From assembly GCA_021713395.1 (NCBI GenBank), contig JAKJJT010000003.1, forward strand, positions 1 to 64,000: a DNA stretch of 64,000 nucleotides, written 5' to 3'. Below the pieces are notes generated by a model. That model ran no database searches, had not been told where the DNA came from, and saw only the letters and a program-made list of their open reading frames with translations. Source of the DNA: Thiotrichales bacterium 19S9-11 (GTDB taxonomy: Bacteria > Pseudomonadota > Gammaproteobacteria > Francisellales > Francisellaceae). Below, in pieces: positions 56,962 through 64,000 of the stretch. The number at the start of each line of letters is the position of its first letter. Position 1 is the first letter of the stretch. Position numbers and translations under genes: made by a program.

Positions 56962-57591
56962 TTACACTTTCTCTAAAAGCTTATCATTTATAAACTTTTC
57001 TATTTCAGCTCGCTGATGATAAAGCCGCTCCCCTTGAATAATTGATATTAAGTTTTTCAAAGCTTCATTAAAATCATCATTAATAATTAAGTAGTCATAA
57101 TTTTCATAGGCTTTAATTTCTGATTTTGCTTTTTCGAGGCGTTGTTGAATAACTGTCTCTGAGTCTTTTCCTCGTTTCTTTAACCTCTCTTGTAGAGCAG
57201 TCAATGATGGCGGTAGAATAAAAATACTAACAGATTTTTCCCTAAATTTATCAACAACCTGACCTGCGCCCTGCCAATCAATTTCAAGCACAACATCTTT
57301 ACCCATCGAGTTAATTCTTGTAACTTCTGCTTTTGAAGTTCCATACCGTTGTTCAAAAACTTTAGCATGCTCTATAAATGCATTTTCACCAACTAGAAAG
57401 TCAAACTCTGAATCATCAACAAAATAATAAGCCTCGCCTGATTTTTCACCTTCTCTAGGCGAGCGCGTCGTATGCGAAACACACACATCGACTCCTTCAA
57501 TATCCTCAAGCAAGGCTTTAACCAGTGATGTTTTCCCTGCACCTGATGGTGCTGATATCACAAAAATAAGCCCTTCTCTATGCTCTAACAT
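56962..57591 (-). CDS. gmk: Guanylate kinase
   Basis: 209 aa. P-loop SAPSGAGKTSLV (residues 13-24), GMP-binding region SHTTRSPREGEKSGEAYYFV and the lid segment RLKKRGKDSETVIQQRL define the enzyme. It converts GMP to GDP with ATP, linked to nucleotide supply and (p)ppGpp. The downstream rpoZ-spoT of enteric bacteria is absent, the 3' end being convergent with coq7. Start ATG with GCAGG about 9 nt upstream. Confidence 0.97.
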   Translation of the reverse strand: MLEHREGLIFVISAPSGAGKTSLVKALLEDIEGVDVCVSHTTRSPREGEKSGEAYYFVDDSEFDFLVGENAFIEHAKVFEQRYGTSKAEVTRINSMGKDVVLEIDWQGAGQVVDKFREKSVSIFILPPSLTALQERLKKRGKDSETVIQQRLEKAKSEIKAYENYDYLIINDDFNEALKNLISIIQGERLYHQRAEIEKFINDKLLEKV

Positions 57592-57689
57592 AAACTACCT
57601 GCTTTATATTTTTATCATCATGAGCTAACACTTTAATCAGCTACTAAGTTATCGTCAATTATATCTTTTTGTTATTTTAAAACCTTATT

Positions 57690-58643
57690 TTAACTGACAG
57701 GTAAGTTAATTGTTGCTTCAACTCGGCGGTTAATTGCACGCCCTGATTCTGTATTATTAGATACCATCGGGTCATTAACGCCCATACCGATTGTTTTTAC
57801 CCTTGAAGCATCAATATTTAACTGATTCAAATAATTTTTAACGTTATTTGCTCGTCTTAACGACAGATTTTTATTATATGCTTTCGAGCCTTTTCCTTCC
57901 CAACTAGCATAGCCATATAATGTAACGCTTGTTTCTGGATATTGCTTCATAAAATTTGCCATGCGGTTAATGGCTACCTTGCTACCTGCAGTAAGCTGAG
58001 ACTTATCAAAATCAAACTTAACATCCAAATGCATAGTAACTTCACTATTTGACATCGTATAGCAACCAACAGACTGACGGTCTGAAAGTGAGCTACTACG
58101 ACAACGATCTATACCACTAGGCAGCTGATAACCTGCAACTTTTGTTGACTCTGGACTAAATAAAAAAGCACCTCCAAAATAAATTTTTAAACCTACTGTA
58201 ACAATATGACCATTATTTAGATCATCATCCAATGCTTGCAAGTAACGGTAATTCAATGAAACATCAGCATTTGGTGCAAATTGATAATGAAGTCCACCCC
58301 CAACATCAAGACCTACTGTTGGGCTATCCATATTTGCATACCCTGCTCCAGCTGCAACATAAGGCCTCCAATTAGTATTTATTGGTAAATTCCAAATGCC
58401 TTCTGCCATAACTGCATTTGCCGTTGCCCCAGCATAAGGTGATAATTGGATATTAAATTCATTATTAATACTATAGCCAATACTAACTGACCCAAGCGGA
58501 GATGAGCCATAGTCATCAGACAAGTCAACAATTGCACCTAACGCTGGCTCAATATAAAACTCTTTATTATGCTGATAGTTTGTCGCATAACTATTTGTTA
58601 TTGCTAATGCCGTTGATAAAAAAATGATAGTACGTTTAGTCAT
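57690..58643 (-). CDS. OmpA-family outer membrane protein
   Basis: 317 aa from ATG 58643, chosen because GAGGGAG lies 7 nt upstream; the open frame extends 21 codons further without support. A signal peptide ends around ITNSYA. Residues about 25-180 look like an 8-stranded beta-barrel (YIEPALGAIVDLSDDYGSSPLGSVSIGY; VSLNYRYLQALDDD). A Cys-containing hinge (DRCRSSS...VGCY) follows. The C-terminal OmpA peptidoglycan-binding domain has DVKFDFDKSQL, SVTLYGYASWEG and NLSLRRANNVKNYL; the diaminopimelate-binding Asp/Arg positions appear retained. It tethers the outer membrane to peptidoglycan. Confidence 0.9.
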   Translation of the reverse strand: MTKRTIIFLSTALAITNSYATNYQHNKEFYIEPALGAIVDLSDDYGSSPLGSVSIGYSINNEFNIQLSPYAGATANAVMAEGIWNLPINTNWRPYVAAGAGYANMDSPTVGLDVGGGLHYQFAPNADVSLNYRYLQALDDDLNNGHIVTVGLKIYFGGAFLFSPESTKVAGYQLPSGIDRCRSSSLSDRQSVGCYTMSNSEVTMHLDVKFDFDKSQLTAGSKVAINRMANFMKQYPETSVTLYGYASWEGKGSKAYNKNLSLRRANNVKNYLNQLNIDASRVKTIGMGVNDPMVSNNTESGRAINRRVEATINLPVS

Positions 58644-58798
58644 TGATAAGCTCCCTCTGTATGTCGATAAAAATCTATTGTTTTTATGATAACAACTTCC
58701 ATACAATTTTCAAAAAACTTCTATCATTTAGTTGTCAATAATGTTATTTTTCGATCGATAACTGTCTTTAGCAAATCACTAAGCTTGGAGCCTTTGCT

Positions 58799-60538
58799 AT
58801 GAGAAATACACTATTTAACCAACCTGCAACTCAGTTACTCCCTAATAAATGGGATTTATTTGCTCTATTTTTAGTTTTTAGTGTATTACTTGCCCTTGCT
58901 TGGACTGGCACACATTTAAGCGGTAAGTTTTCATTTGAGCACCTGCCAACGATTTCTCTATCAGCATGGTATTTACCTCGTTATGCACTTGAGACGGTGC
59001 TCCGTATGTTTATCGCACTTCTTCTGTCTTTTATTTTCAGTTTTATCATCGGGGCAATTGCTGCTAAAAGCACACGTGCTGGCAAAGTCATTATCCCAAT
59101 TATTGATATTTTACAATCCGTTCCTATTTTAGGCTACTTATCAATTCTGATTGTTGCTTTTGTTGCTTTATTTCCAGGCTCTTTACTTGGTCCACAATTT
59201 GCCGCAATTTTTGCTGTATTTACATCACAGGTCTGGAATATGACTTTAAGTTTTTATCAATCATTAAGAACTGTCCCAAAAGAGCTAAATGAAGCAGCAC
59301 ACATGTATCAATTATCATCATGGCAGCGCTTCTGGAAATTAGAAGTTCCTTTTGCCATGCCTGGCTTACTCTGGAATGCTATGATGTCAATGTCTGGTAG
59401 TTGGTTTTTTGTTGTAGCATCTGAAGCTATCTCTGTTGGCAATCATGAGGTTATGTTGCCTGGCATTGGATCTTATATACAAACAGCATTAAACTTCGGC
59501 AATGCTCAAGCAATTGTTTATGCACTTGTAACGATGCTGATTGTAATTCTACTCTATGATCAGCTACTATTTCGCCCATTAGTTGCATGGAGTGAAAAAT
59601 TTCTAGTCACCGATATTCAAGAACAAAATCAATCCTCTTGGTTTCTAAACATTATGAAACGCGCTCCTTGGATGAAGCGTGTCAGTTATGGCGTTGCTAT
59701 CTCTGCAAACCACCTAACTAATATAAATCTTCTCAGAAAAAGAAACCATAGAAGAAAACGGCATTTATTTACAGATGAAAAACCGAGCTCTATTTCAACA
59801 TCCTTATGGTATTTATGCCTTTTCGTTAGTGGCATCTGTTTTTTTTACATCATTTGGCAATTTATTTATGCAAACACTAATATAGGTATCACTGATACAC
59901 TTAAGGTTTTTCTATTAGGGTTTTACACTGGTGCTCGCGTTTTCATTCTTATTATTATTTGTTCTTTTATCTGGATACCAATTGGCATCTGGATTGGGAC
60001 TCGACCTAAAATAGCACAAGCTGTACAGCCAATTGCACAAATACTAGCTGCTTTTCCCGCCAACCTGCTCTATGGTCCATTTGCCATTATCGTTATTGCT
60101 TGGCAACTAAACTTTGAAATCTGGTGTGCTCCCCTAATGGTCTTAGGCACTCAGTGGTATATATTATTCAATGTAATTGCTGGTGCTTCTGCAATCCCAC
60201 AAGAATTAAAGCTTGCATCTGATAATCTCCAGTTATCTGGTTGGGCTAAGTGGACAAAATACTTAATTCCTTCTGTTTTTCCGTTCTATGTTACAGGTGC
60301 TATTACAGCTGCAGGTGGCTCATGGAATGCAAGCATTGTTGCAGAGGTGATTGACTGGAACCATCAACAATTTAATGCAACAGGCCTAGGTGCTTATATT
60401 ACAGAAAATACAACCTTAGGTCATATGCCTGAAGTTGCATTAGGTGTTATTGTTATGTGTTTTTGGGTCACTTTAGTTAATCGTTTGTTCTGGCGACGAT
60501 TATATCGTTATGCTGAAACTCGCTATAAAATGGAGTAA
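58799..60538 (+). CDS. ABC transporter permease, two fused NitT/TauT-like domains
   Basis: 579 aa with two permease halves, each about six helices. Each has an EAA-type coupling loop: LNEAAHMYQLSSWQRFWKLE (about 161-180) and LKLASDNLQLSGWAKWTKYL (about 470-490). A hydrophilic basic linker (about 285-325) separates the halves. Single-chain double permeases of this kind (COG4986) pair with an ATPase bearing a C-terminal 'AAA-associated' domain, which follows 5 nt later. There is no periplasmic binding protein gene nearby, so the substrate cannot be inferred. The ATG has GGAG 8 nt upstream. Confidence 0.85.
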   Translation: MRNTLFNQPATQLLPNKWDLFALFLVFSVLLALAWTGTHLSGKFSFEHLPTISLSAWYLPRYALETVLRMFIALLLSFIFSFIIGAIAAKSTRAGKVIIPIIDILQSVPILGYLSILIVAFVALFPGSLLGPQFAAIFAVFTSQVWNMTLSFYQSLRTVPKELNEAAHMYQLSSWQRFWKLEVPFAMPGLLWNAMMSMSGSWFFVVASEAISVGNHEVMLPGIGSYIQTALNFGNAQAIVYALVTMLIVILLYDQLLFRPLVAWSEKFLVTDIQEQNQSSWFLNIMKRAPWMKRVSYGVAISANHLTNINLLRKRNHRRKRHLFTDEKPSSISTSLWYLCLFVSGICFFYIIWQFIYANTNIGITDTLKVFLLGFYTGARVFILIIICSFIWIPIGIWIGTRPKIAQAVQPIAQILAAFPANLLYGPFAIIVIAWQLNFEIWCAPLMVLGTQWYILFNVIAGASAIPQELKLASDNLQLSGWAKWTKYLIPSVFPFYVTGAITAAGGSWNASIVAEVIDWNHQQFNATGLGAYITENTTLGHMPEVALGVIVMCFWVTLVNRLFWRRLYRYAETRYKME

Positions 60539-60543
60539 ACCAT

Positions 60544-61878
60544 ATGAATAACAAACATAGTCAAATGGCTTTAGCAGACACATCGGAAGGGATTATCTCC
60601 GTTAGCAATGTTAATAAGGCATTTAAAAATCCAGATAAGCAAGACTTAGTTGTCCTTGAAAAAGTTAATTTTACTTTAAATGAAGGTGAAATTGTTGCTT
60701 TACTAGGAAAATCAGGCTCCGGAAAGTCAACGCTCTTAAGAATCATTGCAGGACTTAGTGCACCAACATCAGGTGACGTTCTATACCGAAAACAACCCGT
60801 AAAGTCTCCTATTTCTGATATCTCAATGGTATTTCAAAGCTTTGCACTGATGCCTTGGTTGACTGTTTTAGAAAATGTTGAACTTGGTCTTGAAGCAAGG
60901 AAAATTCCAAGAAAAGAACGACGTAAACGAGCAATTGATGCCATTGATATGATTGGTTTAGATGGTTTTGAAAATGCATATCCAAAAGAACTATCCGGTG
61001 GTATGCGTCAGCGCGTTGGCTTTGCTAGAGCGCTTGTACTAAAACCTGATGTACTTTTAATGGATGAACCCTTCTCTGCACTTGATGTTTTAACAGCCGA
61101 AACATTAAGAGAAGATTTATTAGAACTCTGGGACAAAAACAATGATATGAAAGGCATTTTATTTGTCACACATAATATTGAAGAAGCTGTATTAACTGCT
61201 GATAGAGTTGTTATTTTTGGCAGCAACCCTGGGTTTATTCGAGGTGAATTAAAAATTGATCTTCCACGACCACGAAATGCTAAAGACTTAGCCGTTGGCA
61301 ATCTTATTGATGAAGTTTACCGAATGATGACAACTGCTCAAACAAAAGAGCTAGGTGAACGTATGAATCGTCGACGCGCACTTACAATTGCTTATAGATT
61401 ACCTGATACAGAAATTTCTGAGTTAACTGGACTTCTCTCTGAAATGTATGATATGCAAGAAAAAGGTGCTATTGATCTTCCTGATCTTGCAGACTATGTT
61501 CGCCTTGATGTAGATGACTTATTTCCAGTTTTAGAAATACTCTCTGTACTGCAACTTGCACATATTGCAGAAGGTGACATCACAATGACGGAGTTAGGAA
61601 AAACTTTTGTTAATGCTGACATTACAGATCGAAAGGTACTTTTTTCTCGCTTATTGCTACAAAATATTCCCCTCGCCCGTCATATCATAAAAGTACTTAA
61701 AGAACGTCCAAATAAGCGAGCACACCAAGCGCGATTTTTAACTGAATTAGAAGACTATTTTAGTGAAAAAGAAGCTGAGAGAGTATTTAATACCTTTATT
61801 GACTGGGCTCGTTATGCTGAAATCATAGAGTATGACTATAACTCAAAGACTCTAAGTCTTGATGAGACGAACAGTTAA
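60544..61878 (+). CDS. ABC transporter ATPase with C-terminal AAA-associated domain
   Basis: 444 aa. The nucleotide-binding domain (about 15-265) has Walker A GKSGSGKST, Q-loop MVFQSFALMPW, signature LSGGMRQRVGFARAL, Walker B VLLMDEPFSALD and H-loop FVTHN. The MPWLTVLENVELGLEA segment is NitT/TauT-like. Residues about 290-440 match the PF09821 AAA_assoc_C type extension (EISELTGLLSEMYDMQEKG...DLPDLADYVRLDVDDLFPVLEIL), probably a regulatory domain. It energises the fused permease at 58799-60538 and is co-transcribed with it. Confidence 0.88.
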   Translation: MNNKHSQMALADTSEGIISVSNVNKAFKNPDKQDLVVLEKVNFTLNEGEIVALLGKSGSGKSTLLRIIAGLSAPTSGDVLYRKQPVKSPISDISMVFQSFALMPWLTVLENVELGLEARKIPRKERRKRAIDAIDMIGLDGFENAYPKELSGGMRQRVGFARALVLKPDVLLMDEPFSALDVLTAETLREDLLELWDKNNDMKGILFVTHNIEEAVLTADRVVIFGSNPGFIRGELKIDLPRPRNAKDLAVGNLIDEVYRMMTTAQTKELGERMNRRRALTIAYRLPDTEISELTGLLSEMYDMQEKGAIDLPDLADYVRLDVDDLFPVLEILSVLQLAHIAEGDITMTELGKTFVNADITDRKVLFSRLLLQNIPLARHIIKVLKERPNKRAHQARFLTELEDYFSEKEAERVFNTFIDWARYAEIIEYDYNSKTLSLDETNS

Positions 61879-61913
61879 CCAATCAATTATTAGCACTATT
61901 TATCCTTTAACAC

Positions 61914-61942
61914 TTGTTATTTTTTCCAATATCTGGTATAAA
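61914..61942 (+). promoter_or_regulatory. Promoter of rpmB-rpmG
   Basis: TTGTTA (61914-61919), a 17-nt spacer, and TATAAA (61937-61942), 52 nt upstream of the rpmB ATG. Both hexamers are 4/6 or 5/6 matches, and the position fits a short ribosomal-protein leader. Confidence 0.6.
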
Positions 61943-61993
61943 TTCGTTCCTTAAAGAATTTTACTTTTATTTGAATAAATTTTGGAGGCTATT

Positions 61994-62230
61994 ATGTCCA
62001 GAGTATGTATGGTAACTCAAAAGCGCCCAATGAGCGGCAATAATGTTTCTCATGCGCATAATAAAACAAGACGTCGTTTTTTGCCTAACTTACATACGCA
62101 CCGCTTTTGGGTAGCAAGTGAAAACTGCTATGTAAAGTTACGTGTTAGTGCAAAAGGCATGCGTATTATCGATAAAAAAGGCATTGATCATGTGCTAGCT
62201 GATGTCCGTAGCCGTGGCATCAAAGTATAA
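61994..62230 (+). CDS. rpmB: 50S ribosomal protein L28
   Basis: 78 aa from ATG 61994, the standard length. GGAGG lies 6 nt upstream, which rules out the TTG opening the frame at 61982. [20 protein letters not shown] and [17 protein letters not shown] are L28 signatures, ending with [19 protein letters not shown]. It is a late-assembly protein of the large subunit. It is followed 11 nt later by rpmG, as in most gammaproteobacteria. Confidence 0.97.
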   Translation: MSRVCMVTQKRPMSGNNVSHAHNKTRRRFLPNLHTHRFWVASENCYVKLRVSAKGMRIIDKKGIDHVLADVRSRGIKV

Positions 62231-62241
62231 GGAGAAAAATT

Positions 62242-62397
62242 ATGCGTGATAAAATTAGATTAGTATCAACTGCTGGCACTGGCCACTTTTATACAACAAC
62301 AAAAAACAAGCGTACCATGACAGGCAAGCTAGAAATTAAAAAGTTTGACCCGAAAGTTCGTAAACACGTCCTATATAAAGAAGCTAAGATTAAATAA
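62242..62397 (+). CDS. rpmG: 50S ribosomal protein L33
   Basis: 51 aa: [20 protein letters not shown] followed by [31 protein letters not shown], the L33 pattern. It has no CxxC pairs, so it is the zinc-independent type common in gammaproteobacteria. AAGGAG lies upstream with a suitable spacer. Its last 8 nt overlap the end of the convergent FecCD-type permease gene. Confidence 0.95.
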   Translation: MRDKIRLVSTAGTGHFYTTTKNKRTMTGKLEIKKFDPKVRKHVLYKEAKIK

Positions 62398-63427
62398 ATA
62401 AACTTAACTTTCGATTACGCCATAATAAAATAAGAAAAAATGGCGCCCCAAATAGCGAAGTCACTGCACCTAATGGCAATAAGTGCGGCGCTAGTAAGTT
62501 TCTTGCAATTGTCTCAGAAGTGATAACTAAAATACCTCCAATTAGCGCACTATGAATTAAAAGATTTTTATGCCTATTCATGCCTAATAGTCTAGCAATG
62601 TGTGGCGATACCAGCCCAATAAAGGCCAAAGGTCCTGCCATTGATACAGATAATGCCATAACAACTGATATAAGTATTAAAACTTGAATCAGTAACTGAG
62701 AAAAGTCTAACCCTGCTGCTTGTGCATCTACCTCTCCCAAACTCAGCATATCTAATGCTGGGGCAACTCGAAGCATCAATAAGAAACTAATTGATAATAT
62801 TATGAAATTAAATAACAATAAATACCATGATATTGACTGTATTCCACCCATCAGCCAACTAAGCGTAAAGTGTAGATTATTCTGATTAGAAAAAGTAATA
62901 ACAAGCATTAATATAGATGAAAAAACTGAAGCTAAAGCAATTCCAGCTAACAACACCCCTGTTGTTTTGCCATTAATGAAGTATTTAGAAACAAAATACA
63001 TCATCACAAGCACGACAGCTGAACCTAAAGATGCTAGTAATAAAATAATAATATTCTCGCTAAAACCCATCATTGTTGGCATAGAAAAAAACCATAAGCC
63101 TAGTACCACCATTAATGATGCACCTGATGAAACACCTAGAACACCTGGATCAGCTAATGGATTTCTTAATAGTCCTTGCATTAGCGCACCAGAAAGTGCA
63201 AAGGCAGCACCAGCAAGAAAGGATGCCACTAACAGTGGTAACCGAAGGTATAATACCACCGTCTCTACTATATTAAGTTGATAAGACTGACCATGTACTA
63301 TTAACTGCTTAAATAAATAAAACAAGTCAGATAAGCTTATTGATACCTCACCTATCTCTAAAAATAAAAAAGCTACGGCCATTATAACTAATAACCAAAA
63401 AATAATTAAATGACATGAATATCTCAC
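62390..63427 (-). CDS. FecCD/BtuC-family iron-chelate or cobalamin ABC permease
   Basis: 345 aa, about nine to ten transmembrane helices, GTG start. Motifs [45 protein letters not shown] and [18 protein letters not shown] are distinctive of the FecCD family (shown here in part). It forms the homodimeric channel for siderophore, haem or vitamin B12 uptake. No binding protein or ATPase gene adjoins it in the window: on its 3' side is rpmG in the opposite direction, and upstream is divergent minC. Either its partners are elsewhere or it is an orphan. Confidence 0.88.
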   Translation of the reverse strand: MRYSCHLIIFWLLVIMAVAFLFLEIGEVSISLSDLFYLFKQLIVHGQSYQLNIVETVVLYLRLPLLVASFLAGAAFALSGALMQGLLRNPLADPGVLGVSSGASLMVVLGLWFFSMPTMMGFSENIIILLLASLGSAVVLVMMYFVSKYFINGKTTGVLLAGIALASVFSSILMLVITFSNQNNLHFTLSWLMGGIQSISWYLLLFNFIILSISFLLMLRVAPALDMLSLGEVDAQAAGLDFSQLLIQVLILISVVMALSVSMAGPLAFIGLVSPHIARLLGMNRHKNLLIHSALIGGILVITSETIARNLLAPHLLPLGAVTSLFGAPFFLILLWRNRKLSLFI

Positions 63428-63609
63428 TTATATTTACTCATTATCAATTGATTTGAATTTGCATTATAATGACTTTTTAAGTAAAGCTCTCTTAAATCAA
63501 GCGCAAAAATAGATTATTTAAAAATTTTTCTTGCGAAAGCTGGATAGTCAAGCTATAAAACCATACACTATACAAGATAAACAACAACGTACTTAAATTA
63601 AGAGGCAAC

Positions 63610-64000
63610 ATGGAAGCAGCGTTTCAATTAAAAGGCCGCCTATTCACACTGAGCGTCTTACAACTAACAAACAATAATATTGATGCCATTGAAAAAGAGC
63701 TTGGGAAAAAGAAAGAACAAGCACCAAACTTCTTCAATCATGCGCCTGTTGTTATTGATGTGCTAGACCTTGAAAAAAAAGAAGACCAGTTATTAGATTT
63801 TGATCAATTAAATGACGTTTTGAAAAAACATAATTTAATCCCTGTTGGCATTTGTGCAAAAACTAATGCATGGCAAGAGAAAATCAAATCATTAAACTTA
63901 CCCATTCTAAACGAAGCAAGACTCACAGCCCAACCAAAGCAAGAGAAGTCAGAAAAACAGACAAAAGCCAAACAAGATAACATTAATGATATTGTTAGAG
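63610..64000 (+). CDS. minC: Septum site-determining protein MinC, N-terminal part (runs off right edge)
   Basis: 130 residues are visible. FQLKGRLFTLSVLQL, APNFFNHAPVVIDVLDLE, LLDFDQLNDVLKKHNLIPVGICAKT and the following Lys/Gln-rich linker match the MinC N-terminal FtsZ-inhibiting domain. The C-terminal MinD-binding domain would follow past 64000, and minD/minE are expected next. MinC with MinD blocks FtsZ rings away from mid-cell. The leader TTAAGAGGCAAC provides a ribosome binding site for ATG 63610. Confidence 0.88.
   Translation, partial: MEAAFQLKGRLFTLSVLQLTNNNIDAIEKELGKKKEQAPNFFNHAPVVIDVLDLEKKEDQLLDFDQLNDVLKKHNLIPVGICAKTNAWQEKIKSLNLPILNEARLTAQPKQEKSEKQTKAKQDNINDIVR

Noticed and set aside
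58644-58706. N-terminal extension of the OmpA-family protein
   Set aside because: The signal peptide and a strong Shine-Dalgarno site place the start at 58643; the extra 21 residues would bury the signal sequence.

Overview
The window is AT-rich gammaproteobacterial chromosome. The evidence is the gene content: rpsU-yqeY-dnaG-rpoD, spoT, glnE with zf-CHCC and waaF, glnA, rppH, coq7, LpoB, rpmB-rpmG and minC. The base composition, a protein resembling the RipA family known from Francisella, a eukaryote-like protein kinase and very large coiled-coil proteins suggest a host-associated or Francisella/Fastidiosibacter/Legionella-like lineage. The genus cannot be fixed from the sequence alone. I saw no rRNA, tRNA, CRISPR array or prophage. 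No stretch longer than 300 bases lacks a gene.

Layout. 1-139: end of an IS3-type element running off the left edge. 376-3843: a DUF2807 membrane-anchored protein followed 3 nt later by a divergent Hsp70 (DUF3731 type). 3987-7361: one 1124-residue polypeptide joining E1-alpha, E1-beta, a lipoyl domain and a complete ketoacyl-ACP synthase III. 7413-11887 (minus): a cold-shock protein, then the glnE / zinc-finger / waaF run. 12052-24047: seven consecutive paralogues, each an N-terminal TPR array of 7 to 9 repeats with a GT9/OGT-like glycosyltransferase domain. 24044-28980 (minus): tag, a GT9 glycosyltransferase, an ArnT-like GT39 transferase and glnA. 29175-29651: rppH.

29677-40525 is the most unusual region. 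Three adjacent minus-strand genes (1657, 619 and 477 aa) that I do not recognise share a common N-terminal architecture. The two larger ones also share a second module ending in NPFL, which is repeated within the largest. Beside them lie a secreted SH3-like protein and a eukaryote-like Ser/Thr kinase with all catalytic motifs. I infer a lineage-specific, possibly effector-like island, but no secretion system is present in the window.

40701-47879: an envelope lipoprotein trio (LpoB, a CsgG-like protein, a COG3014-like lipoprotein), a sugar-lactonase/SDR pair, an aspartate-aminotransferase-like enzyme, a RipA-like membrane protein and tsaC. 47931-57591: a small lipoprotein, spoT, rpsT, ssb, the macromolecular-synthesis operon rpsU-yqeY-dnaG-rpoD with coq7 behind it, and gmk. 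57690-64000: an OmpA-family protein, a NitT/TauT-type ABC transporter (fused double permease plus ATPase), rpmB-rpmG, an orphan FecCD permease and the start of minC.

Taken together, the glycosyltransferases (waaF, GT9, GT39 and seven TPR-GT proteins) suggest heavy investment in surface or protein glycosylation. GlnE and its target GlnA (with the conserved adenylylation tyrosine) are both present. Several start codons were placed on Shine-Dalgarno evidence rather than at the longest ORF; these are stated in the entries.
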